NCBI GenBank assembly: GCA_963764195.1
Contig: CAVXRG010000010.1
Location: 806,001-870,000, forward strand
Reading direction: 5' to 3'
Source: JBDSSS01 sp963764195
GTDB lineage: Bacteria > Actinomycetota > Actinomycetes > Actinomycetales > Dermatophilaceae
DNA: 64,000 nt
The notes under the pieces are model-generated. The model searched no databases. It was given only the letters and a program-made list of their open reading frames with translations, and was not told the origin of the DNA. The position numbers and the translations under genes are program-made. Shown piece by piece: positions 1 through 6,400 of the stretch; the first letter of the stretch is position 1; every line of letters begins with the position of its first letter.

Positions 1-1076
1 CCACCGTAGGAGACGAACGGCAGCGGCAGGCCGGTGACGGGCACGAGTCCGAGGTTCATCCCGATGTTCTCGAAGGCCTGCACCCCGAGCCACACCGCCA
101 CCCCGGTCGCCACGATCCGGCCGAAGGCGTCCGCACGACCGGCGACGACGGCCGCCCGCGCGACGATGAAACCGATGAGCAGGATGATCCCCAGGGCGCC
201 GACGAACCCCAGCTCCTCGCCCGCGACGGAGAAGACGAAGTCGGTCTCCTGGAAGGGGATCCGACCCGCCTGGGTCTGGCTGCCGTGGAAGAGCCCCTCG
301 CCGTCGAGACCGCCGGAGGCGATCGCGATGCGCACCTGCCGGGTCTGGTAGCCGATCCCCTGCGGGTCGAGGCTGGGGTCGAGGAAGGCGCGCAGGCGGT
401 TGCGCTGGTAGCCGCTGAGGAGGGGGGTGAGGAAGGCCACGGCCACCCCGGCGACCCCTGCGACGACCACCGCGGCGGTCCACAGCCGCGGGGCGCCGGC
501 CGTCGCGATGACGACGACCGCCATCGCGACGAGGACGAGGGCCGACCCGAGGTCGGGCTGGGCGAGCACGAGCAGGACCGGGATGCCGGCGACCACCCAG
601 GCGAGCACGACGTCCCGGTTCCGCTGCGCGAGTCCCCGGTCGGCGCGGTCGGCGAGGAGCATGGCGAGCCCGACGGCCAGGGCGACCTTCATCAGCTCGG
701 ACGGCTGGAGGGTGAAGCCGCCGGGCAGCCGGATCCACGAGCGCGACCCGTTGACGGTCGAACCGAGCGGCGAGAGCACGGCGGTCAGGCCCACGACGGC
801 GAGGACGTAGACGGCCGGCGCGATGGCCCGGAGGACCCGCACGTCGAGCCGCGCGACGACGAACGCCCCGACCATGCCGATCGCGACCGAGACGAGCTGC
901 TTGAGGGCGAGCGAGGCCCCGTGGTCCGCCCGCGTCGAGGACCAGATGAGCACGACCCCGACGAGGGAGAGCCCGGCTGCTCCGATGAAGAGTCCGAGGT
1001 CGGTCCGCAGCCACGAGCGGCCGCCCGCCCGGGGAGCGGTTACGAGCGGACGATCGAGGAGAGGATCTCGCGGCAC
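1..1076 (-). CDS. rodA: RodA/FtsW-family lipid II polymerase (SEDS), 3' end cut by window edge
   Basis: SEDS-family peptidoglycan glycosyltransferase of the inner membrane, which polymerises lipid II during elongation. The minus-strand translation gives successive hydrophobic helices and family motifs: FHGSQTQAGRIPFQETD in the mid-to-late part and, at the very edge, FENIGMNLGLVPVTG followed by LPLPFVSYGG. About 358 residues are visible; the last helix or two are missing. No start codon suits the protein downstream of ribF's stop, so I place it at GTG 1076, inside the last 37 bases of ribF, which gives a short basic leader before the first helix (GAGG lies about ten bases upstream). It follows ribF as the last visible gene of the rbfA-truB-ribF series. 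RodA is preferred over FtsW because no division or mur genes are near, but the two are hard to separate from sequence alone. Confidence 0.85.
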   Translation of the reverse strand, partial: MPRDPLLDRPLVTAPRAGGRSWLRTDLGLFIGAAGLSLVGVVLIWSSTRADHGASLALKQLVSVAIGMVGAFVVARLDVRVLRAIAPAVYVLAVVGLTAVLSPLGSTVNGSRSWIRLPGGFTLQPSELMKVALAVGLAMLLADRADRGLAQRNRDVVLAWVVAGIPVLLVLAQPDLGSALVLVAMAVVVIATAGAPRLWTAAVVVAGVAGVAVAFLTPLLSGYQRNRLRAFLDPSLDPQGIGYQTRQVRIAIASGGLDGEGLFHGSQTQAGRIPFQETDFVFSVAGEELGFVGALGIILLIGFIVARAAVVAGRADAFGRIVATGVAVWLGVQAFENIGMNLGLVPVTGLPLPFVSYG

Positions 1077-1999
1077 CGGGCCACGTCCTCGCGCATCTGC
1101 ACGACCAGGCTGTCCATCCCGTCGAACTTCAGGGTGGGCCGCAGGTGCTCGACGAACTCCACGGCGACCCGCTCCCCGTAGAGGTCGAGGTCGGTGCGGT
1201 CGAGCACGTAGGCCTCGACCCGGCGCTGGGTCCCGTCGAAGGTCGGGTTGGTGCCGACCGAGATCGCGGCCGGCAGGGTGCGGTCCCGGGCGTCCGCCGG
1301 CAGGTCGTGGCGCACCAGCCACCCGGCATACACCCCGTCGGCGGGCACGAGGCCCTCGTGGTCCTGGCTGAGGTTCGCCGTCGGGTAGCCGAGCTCGCGG
1401 CCGCGGTGGTCACCGTGGACGACCCGCCCCGCGACCTGGTGCGGGCGGCCGAGGATCTCGGCCGCGTGGCTCACCGCGCCGCCGAGCAGCTCGGAGCGCA
1501 GCTGGGTCGAGCTCCAGCGGGCGCCCTCACCGATGTCGTCGAGGGCGATCACCGCGAAGCCGTGCACCGCGCCGAGGTCTCGCAGGGTCTGCACGTCACC
1601 GGAGTTGCGCACCCCGAAACGGGTGTCCTTGCCGACGACGACCGCGCACGCCCCGAGCGCCTCGACGAAGGTCGCCTCGACGAACTCCTCGGGTGTCTGC
1701 TGGGCGTACTCGCGGGTGAAGGCGATGACGAGCACGGCTCCGAGACCGACGTCGGCCAGCGCCTCGAGGCGCTGGTCCACCGACATCACCATCTCGGGGG
1801 CGCGGTCCGGGTAGAGCACCGCGATGGGGTGCGGCTCGAAGGTCACGGCGACGGGGGTGGCCCCCCGGTTGGCTGCCTCGCGGACGACCCGGGCGAGCAC
1901 CTCGCGGTGCCCGCGGTGGACGCCGTCGAAGTTGCCGAGCGTGACGACGGTCGGACCCAGGTCCGCCGGGATGTCGTCGAAACCGTTCCACCGCTGCAC
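1040..1999 (-). CDS. ribF: bifunctional riboflavin kinase/FAD synthetase RibF
   Basis: Cytosolic enzyme that phosphorylates riboflavin to FMN and adenylates FMN to FAD. The N-terminal nucleotidyltransferase domain carries LGNFDGVHRGH (residues 21-31) and the C-terminal kinase domain carries the GRVVHGDHRGRELGYPTANL stretch. The family usually begins close to the QRW sequence, so I chose GTG 1999 (319 aa); an in-frame GTG at 2038, four bases after truB's stop, would add 13 residues. A TACAGT hexamer seven bases before GTG 1999 would suit a leaderless transcript. The gene follows truB in the usual actinobacterial order and supplies FMN/FAD, which is relevant to the two flavin-transfer modules later in the window. 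Confidence 0.93.
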   Translation of the reverse strand: MQRWNGFDDIPADLGPTVVTLGNFDGVHRGHREVLARVVREAANRGATPVAVTFEPHPIAVLYPDRAPEMVMSVDQRLEALADVGLGAVLVIAFTREYAQQTPEEFVEATFVEALGACAVVVGKDTRFGVRNSGDVQTLRDLGAVHGFAVIALDDIGEGARWSSTQLRSELLGGAVSHAAEILGRPHQVAGRVVHGDHRGRELGYPTANLSQDHEGLVPADGVYAGWLVRHDLPADARDRTLPAAISVGTNPTFDGTQRRVEAYVLDRTDLDLYGERVAVEFVEHLRPTLKFDGMDSLVVQMREDVARCREILSSIVRS

Positions 2000-2006
2000 G
2001 GCGACC

Positions 2007-2012
2007 ACTGTA
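2007..2012 (-). promoter_or_regulatory. candidate -10 element for leaderless ribF
   Basis: TACAGT on the minus strand fits the actinobacterial TAnnnT -10 pattern and ends seven bases before the preferred ribF GTG, so transcription could begin at the start codon. No convincing -35 is visible. This is inference from spacing; ribF may also be transcribed through from truB. Confidence 0.3.
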
Positions 2013-2042
2013 GTGCTCGCCCGTCCGGGGTCGCGCACCCGC

Positions 2043-3014
2043 TCAGACGGACGTGGACGGCAGGAAGACGACCCGGGCGCGGGCCTGCGCGCGGGTCTCG
2101 TCGAGGACCGCGACGAGGCGACCCTCGGGATCGATCGCGGCGACGACCTCGAGCCGTTCGGGACCGCTGGGGACCCGCTGGCCGAAGCCGATCGTCCGCG
2201 CCTCCTGCTCGCTCACCTCGTGGACGGGCAGGGCCGCGCGCGCCGCCTCCGCCAGCGGGATGAGCGGTATGCCGCTGGGCCCCCCGGCGGCGTCGGCGCC
2301 CACCGGCTCCGCGTTCGAGCGGGCGATGAGCTCATCGAGGGGGGTCGCCTGCGACAGGGTGAAGTCGCCCACCCGGGTCCGGCGCAGCGCGGTGAGGTGA
2401 CCGCCGACCCCGAGCCGCTCCCCGAGGTCCCGGGCCAGGGCCCGCACGTAGGTCCCGGACGACACGTCGACCTCGACGTCGACGTCCACGACCTCGAGGC
2501 CGGAGCCGTCGTCGAGCTCGACGTGGGCGGGCCGGACCCCGAGCACGGCGAAGCGGCTGACCGTGACCGGGCGGGCCGGCAGGTCGACCTCCTCTCCTTG
2601 GCGGACGCGGGCGTAGCTGCGCTCCCCCTTGACCTTGATCGCACTCACCGAGCTGGGCACCTGCTCGATCGCGCCGGTCAGCGTCGCGACGGCCGGGCCG
2701 AGGGCCCGCTCGAGCGCGACCGGGTCGGTGACTCCGAGGGCAGCCGTCGTCTCGCCCTCGGCGTCGTCGGTGAGGGTGCGCTGTCCGAGGCGGATCGTCG
2801 CGGCATACGACTTGTCACAGCCGACGAGGAAGGTGAGCAGCTTCGTCGCGCGGTCGACCCCGAGCACGAGGACGCCCGTGGCCATCGGGTCGAGGGTGCC
2901 GGCGTGCCCGACGCGGCGCGTCCCGCAGATCCGCCGGGCGCGGGCCACGACGTCATGGCTGGTCCAGCCGGCCGGCTTGTCGACGACGAGCAGGCCCCCG
3001 GACGCCTCGGCCAT
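2043..3014 (-). CDS. truB: tRNA pseudouridine(55) synthase TruB
   Basis: Converts U55 of the tRNA T-loop to pseudouridine. The 323-aa protein has the TruB catalytic signature GHAGTLDPMATGVLVLG with the catalytic Asp at residue 42, preceded by VDKPAGWTSHDVV, and a long C-terminal part consistent with a TruB C-terminal/PUA-like region. The start ATG shares one base with rbfA's stop (TGATG), indicating translational coupling. The rbfA-truB-ribF order is standard. Nothing unusual was seen. Confidence 0.95.
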   Translation of the reverse strand: MAEASGGLLVVDKPAGWTSHDVVARARRICGTRRVGHAGTLDPMATGVLVLGVDRATKLLTFLVGCDKSYAATIRLGQRTLTDDAEGETTAALGVTDPVALERALGPAVATLTGAIEQVPSSVSAIKVKGERSYARVRQGEEVDLPARPVTVSRFAVLGVRPAHVELDDGSGLEVVDVDVEVDVSSGTYVRALARDLGERLGVGGHLTALRRTRVGDFTLSQATPLDELIARSNAEPVGADAAGGPSGIPLIPLAEAARAALPVHEVSEQEARTIGFGQRVPSGPERLEVVAAIDPEGRLVAVLDETRAQARARVVFLPSTSV

Positions 3015-3529
3015 CAGGCGTCGACGTCCTTCGTTTCGTCCCTCGTGTCGTCCCTCGTGTCGTCCCTGGGCGCGTCCGCATCGGCGGTCGCCGCCTCGGG
3101 TTCGTCCTCAGCCGCGGGCTTCTTGTAGGGGTCGGCGTCGCCGGCGTGCCGGGCGCCGGCAGCGGCCCGGGCAAGCTCCTCGTCGCGCAGGCGGGTCTGG
3201 ACCACGAGGTCCTCGAGGTGTGCGGCGCCCTCGGGCAGGGCGTCGGCGATGAACTCGATCGAGGGGGTGAGGCGGATCCCGATCCCCTTGCCGACAGCGG
3301 AGCGGATCCGGCCCCGGTTGGCGTAGAGGACGGCGGCCGAGGCTGCCCGCTCCTCGTCGGAGCCGAAGACGGTGTAGAAGATCGAGGCGTGCTGGAGGTC
3401 GCCGGTGACGCGGGTGTCGGTGATCGTGACGAAGCCGAGCTGCTCGTCCTTGACCTGGTACTCGAGGTACTCCGCGACGATGACCTTGATGCGGTCGGCA
3501 ACCTTGCGGGCGCGGGCTGGGTCAGCCAT
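3014..3529 (-). CDS. rbfA: 30S ribosome-binding factor RbfA
   Basis: Binds the 30S subunit and assists maturation of 16S rRNA. The N-terminal 120 or so residues are typical: MADPARARKVADRIKVIVAE, then VTITDTRVTGDLQHASIFYT and LTPSIEFIADALPEGAAHLE. The protein is 171 aa, longer than the compact family core, because of an acidic tail containing DDTRDDTRDETKD, encoded by a short tandem repeat at about 3035-3068. The tail looks disordered. The gene heads the rbfA-truB-ribF group and is divergent from the membrane protein gene at 3682. Confidence 0.93.
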   Translation of the reverse strand: MADPARARKVADRIKVIVAEYLEYQVKDEQLGFVTITDTRVTGDLQHASIFYTVFGSDEERAASAAVLYANRGRIRSAVGKGIGIRLTPSIEFIADALPEGAAHLEDLVVQTRLRDEELARAAAGARHAGDADPYKKPAAEDEPEAATADADAPRDDTRDDTRDETKDVDA

Positions 3530-3591
3530 GACGGCCTCTCTTCTCGAATCGGGTCGGTCCTCCGGCCGACGAACGTCTCGACCGGACCACC

Positions 3592-3597
3592 AGCCTA
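3592..3597 (-). promoter_or_regulatory. candidate -10 of the rbfA-truB-ribF promoter
   Basis: TAGGCT on the minus strand matches TAnnnT and lies about 63 bases before the rbfA start, in the divergent gap shared with the gene at 3682. The intervening leader contains ATTCGAGAAGAG (3538-3549), the same 12-mer found before rimP. No clear -35 is visible. Confidence 0.3.
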
Positions 3598-3681
3598 GTC
3601 CGCCTCCCGGGCCGGTCCGACGGCCCGGTGACCTGCCCCGTTCTCGTTCGCCGGATCCGTCTGGCGGCTATCGTGTGGCGG

Positions 3682-4305
3682 ATGAACGGGGTGGGGCGGG
3701 GCGGGGTGCGGGTCCTGCGCGCCCTCGTCTTCGTCGCCGCGTCGTTGACCCTCACCGTGGCGGCCCACGTCGCCGGCGGGGGGAGCTGGGCGCCGGCCGG
3801 CCTCGTCGTGACCGCGGCGCTGGTGTGGCCCGTGGCCCTGCTCGGCTCGGCCTCCCAGCGTCGGGTGGTCCACCTCGCTCCGACCCTGGCCCTCGGCCAG
3901 GTGGGGGGTCACCTCGCCCTGTGCGCCTTCCAGGGCTCCGCGCCCGCGAGCCTCTCGCTGTCGTGCGTCACGCACGCCGCCCACGTCCGGCACCCGCTGG
4001 CCGGCTGCCCGACCGGGGTCGAGGCCATGCAGATGGCGGGGCTGACCAGCGACGCAGGGGCCATGCTCCTGCCGTCGGCGTCGATGGTGGCGACCCACCT
4101 CGTCGCGACCGTGCTGACGGCTCTCGTCCTGGCCCGGGGCGAGCAGGCGCTGTGGCAGGTGCTCGACCTCGTCCTTCCGCACCTCCCTCACCTCCTCCCC
4201 CGGCGGCTGACGACCCCGGGCCCCGCCTGGGCGGCCCTGCTGACCGTCGCGACGGGCGGCGTGGCCGTCACCGTCGCCCGGGGGCCCCCGGCCACGGTCG
4301 CCTGA
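3682..4305 (+). CDS. hypothetical integral membrane protein beside copper chaperone
   Basis: A 207-aa protein not assigned to a named family. ATG 3682 gives MNGVGRGGVRVLRALVFVAASL, a basic leader running straight into a membrane segment; an in-frame ATG at 3628 is less likely. Four or so hydrophobic segments are visible (roughly residues 10-30, 35-55, 65-85 and 125-150), the last followed by an amphipathic HLPHLLPRRL region. A cysteine pair lies between segments (SCVTHAAHVRHPLAGC) with nearby histidines, on a loop that could face outward. It is co-oriented with the PCuA(C) chaperone (158-base gap) and the DyP peroxidase, so a role in metal or haem handling at the membrane is plausible, but that is inferred from context only. 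Confidence 0.65.
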   Translation: MNGVGRGGVRVLRALVFVAASLTLTVAAHVAGGGSWAPAGLVVTAALVWPVALLGSASQRRVVHLAPTLALGQVGGHLALCAFQGSAPASLSLSCVTHAAHVRHPLAGCPTGVEAMQMAGLTSDAGAMLLPSASMVATHLVATVLTALVLARGEQALWQVLDLVLPHLPHLLPRRLTTPGPAWAALLTVATGGVAVTVARGPPATVA

Positions 4306-4463
4306 CGCTCCTCTCCCCGGCCGGTCGCCCGATCCTGTGCGACCCGCTGCTCCCGCAGGGTCTCGTGCCCCAGCGCACCCCCTGCGTCCCCCCGCCTTGC
4401 GCCGGGCCCGACACCGTCCCTGATGGGACGCCGTCGCGCATCGGCAGACCCGAAGGACCAGCT

Positions 4464-5051
4464 ATGACGCGCTCTCGCTCTCCCCTGCTCACCCGCACCC
4501 TCGTCGCCGCGCTCGCGACCGCGACGCTCGCTCTCGGCCTGGGCGCCTGCGGTTCGGACACCCCGACCACCGGCACTCCCGCGGCCGGCGCCGCGGTCGA
4601 CGGATCCTCCTCCTCCGGCTCGGCCCTCGTCCTCGACTCCGGCTGGGTCAAGGCGGCGTCCGACATGACGGCCGTGTTCGGCACGGTGCGCAACACCTCC
4701 GACCGGGCCGTGACCGTCACCGGTGGCAGCTCGGACGCCGCCGACCGGGTCGAGGTCCACACGATGGTCAAGCAGCCCGATGGCTCCATGAAGATGATGG
4801 TCAAGCCGGGCGGGCTCGTGGTGCCCGCCGGCAGCTCCGTCACGCTCGAGCCGGGCGGCGACCACATCATGCTCATCGGCCTCAGCAGTGCGCTCGCCAA
4901 CGGTGACGACGTCCACCTCACCCTCGACTCCGACCTCGGCGAGCTGGACGAGTGGCACATCCCGGTCCGCTCGTTCGCGGGCGCGGAGGAGACCTATGAC
5001 GCCGGCCACACCCACGCTACCGACGAGATGTCGATGGGAGCGACGGGCTGA
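4464..5051 (+). CDS. PCuA(C)-type copper chaperone lipoprotein
   Basis: Extracytoplasmic Cu(I) chaperone of the DUF461/PCuA(C) family, known for delivering copper to cytochrome oxidase. ATG 4464 is preceded by AAGGA and opens a lipoprotein signal ending in the lipobox LGAC, followed by a Thr/Ser/Gly linker. The copper-binding layout is visible: VEVHTMV, the methionine-rich GSMKMMV, then GGDHIMLIGL, giving the family His-Met-His-Met set. Length (195 aa including signal) is normal. It overlaps the DyP peroxidase start by one base (TGATG), so the two are translationally coupled. A small hairpin (4415-4430) lies in the gap before it. Confidence 0.88.
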   Translation: MTRSRSPLLTRTLVAALATATLALGLGACGSDTPTTGTPAAGAAVDGSSSSGSALVLDSGWVKAASDMTAVFGTVRNTSDRAVTVTGGSSDAADRVEVHTMVKQPDGSMKMMVKPGGLVVPAGSSVTLEPGGDHIMLIGLSSALANGDDVHLTLDSDLGELDEWHIPVRSFAGAEETYDAGHTHATDEMSMGATG

Positions 5052-6322
5052 TGCCGCCCCTCGGCCGAGGACGGAGCGTCGAGCAGGATGCCGGCCGCCC
5101 CGACCCGCGGCGTCGTGCCGTCCTGCTCGGCGGCGTCGGGGCGGTCGCGGGCGCCGGGTTGGCGGCCGGGTGCAGCGCCGCCAACCCGGGCGCCAACACC
5201 ACCGGGGGCCCGGCGAGCGTGGGGACCGGCGGGTTCGGCGCCCCGGGCCCGGGTCGGACGGTCGCGTTCCGCGGCGAGCACCAGGCGGGCGTGGTCACAC
5301 CCCCACCCCCCTTCGCCACGGTCATCGGCCTCGCCCTCGCCGAGGGCGCCGACCGGGACACCTGCCGGCGGTTGATGCGCGTCCTCACCGATGATGTCGA
5401 GGCGCTGGCGTCGGCGCGCCCTCCGGTGACCGACCTCGAGCCGGAGCTGGCGGAGGTCCCGTCGATGCTCACGGTGACGGTGGGGGTCGGACCGGGGTTC
5501 TACGCGGCGGCCGACCTGGGCGCCGACCGCCCCGACTGGCTGCGGCCGTTGCCGCACTTCGCGATCGACCGGCTCGAGGACCGGTGGGGGCAGAGCGACC
5601 TCGTCCTGCAGGTGTGTGCGGACTCCCCCGTCGCCGTGGCCCACGCACAGCGCCGCCTCGTCGTCGGAGTCGACCCGCTGGCTCGGCAGGTCTGGGTCCA
5701 ACGCGGGTTCCGCGAGCCGCTCACCGACCAGCGGCCGGGGCTGCCCTTCCGCAACCTCTTCGGCCAGGTCGACGGCACGGTGCAGCCGGACGTCGCGGGT
5801 GACGAGTCGGGCGCGCTGTGGCTCGGGGCGTCCGCACCGAGGGGTCTGGCGGGTGGGACGAGCATGGTCGTGCGGCGCATCGCGATGGACCTCGAGCGCT
5901 GGGACCGCGTCGACCGCACCGCCCGGGAGAACGCCATCGGACGCGACCTGCGCACGGGCGCGCCGCTGACGGGCGGGTCGCCATCGGCCCCGCCGGACCT
6001 CACGGCGACCGACGCGATCGGCTTCCACGTCATCGACGACGCCTCACACGTCCGTCGAGCCATGGCGACCGAGCCGCACGAGCGGATCCTGCGGCGGCCG
6101 TACTCCTTCGACGACGTGCCTGCACCGGGGAGCCGGAGCGACAGCGGTCTGCTGTTCATCTCCTTCCAGGCCGACCCGGTCCGGCAGTACGTGCCGATCC
6201 AGCGCCGGCTCGCGGAGGCCGACCTGCTCAACCTCTGGACGACACCGGTGGGCAGTGCCGTGTATGCCGTCCTGCCCGGTCCACGGCCCGGTGAGCATCT
6301 GGCGCAGGAGCTGCTCGACTGA
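5051..6322 (+). CDS. Tat-exported DyP-type haem peroxidase
   Basis: DyP-family haem peroxidase, related to EfeB, acting outside the membrane. The N-terminus has a twin-arginine signal (DPRRRAVLLGGVGAVAGAG) followed by AAGC, which could be a lipobox. Family signatures are NLFGQVDGT (the GxxDG distal motif), IDDASHVRRA with the likely proximal haem-ligand His, and FISFQADPVRQYVPIQRRLA near the C-terminus. The length of 423 aa fits. Its ATG overlaps the stop of the copper chaperone, and a perfect hairpin terminator follows. There is no EfeU permease or EfeO beside it, so an Efe iron-uptake role is not supported; a copper-linked exported oxidase function is inferred. Confidence 0.9.
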   Translation: MPPLGRGRSVEQDAGRPDPRRRAVLLGGVGAVAGAGLAAGCSAANPGANTTGGPASVGTGGFGAPGPGRTVAFRGEHQAGVVTPPPPFATVIGLALAEGADRDTCRRLMRVLTDDVEALASARPPVTDLEPELAEVPSMLTVTVGVGPGFYAAADLGADRPDWLRPLPHFAIDRLEDRWGQSDLVLQVCADSPVAVAHAQRRLVVGVDPLARQVWVQRGFREPLTDQRPGLPFRNLFGQVDGTVQPDVAGDESGALWLGASAPRGLAGGTSMVVRRIAMDLERWDRVDRTARENAIGRDLRTGAPLTGGSPSAPPDLTATDAIGFHVIDDASHVRRAMATEPHERILRRPYSFDDVPAPGSRSDSGLLFISFQADPVRQYVPIQRRLAEADLLNLWTTPVGSAVYAVLPGPRPGEHLAQELLD

Positions 6323-6341
6323 GCCGGGATCCGCACACGGC

Positions 6342-6378
6342 GACGGCGCCGTCCCCCGGTGAGGGGGACGGCGCCGTC
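6342..6378. terminator. bidirectional terminator between DyP peroxidase and infB
   Basis: A perfect 16-bp inverted repeat (6342-6357 with 6363-6378, five-base loop) lies in the gap between two converging genes. The arm core is GACGGCGCCGTCCCCC. The stem is very stable and almost pure G/C without a T tract, as is common for actinobacterial terminators, and the symmetric position suggests it serves both strands. Confidence 0.8.
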
Positions 6379-6400
6379 GACGCGCAGTGAGCCCTCAGGC

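Noticed and set aside
285..1181. A 298-aa plus-strand open frame rich in Asp, Gly and Arg
   Set aside because: It is antisense to rodA/ribF, which carry clear family motifs; its composition is that of a GC-rich shadow frame.
3405..4463. In-frame extension of the copper chaperone back to 3405
   Set aside because: It would run through rbfA and the membrane protein gene; ATG 4464 has a ribosome-binding site and a lipoprotein signal.
5051..6322. EfeB of an EfeUOB iron uptake system
   Set aside because: No EfeU or EfeO gene is adjacent; the protein is left as a general exported DyP peroxidase.
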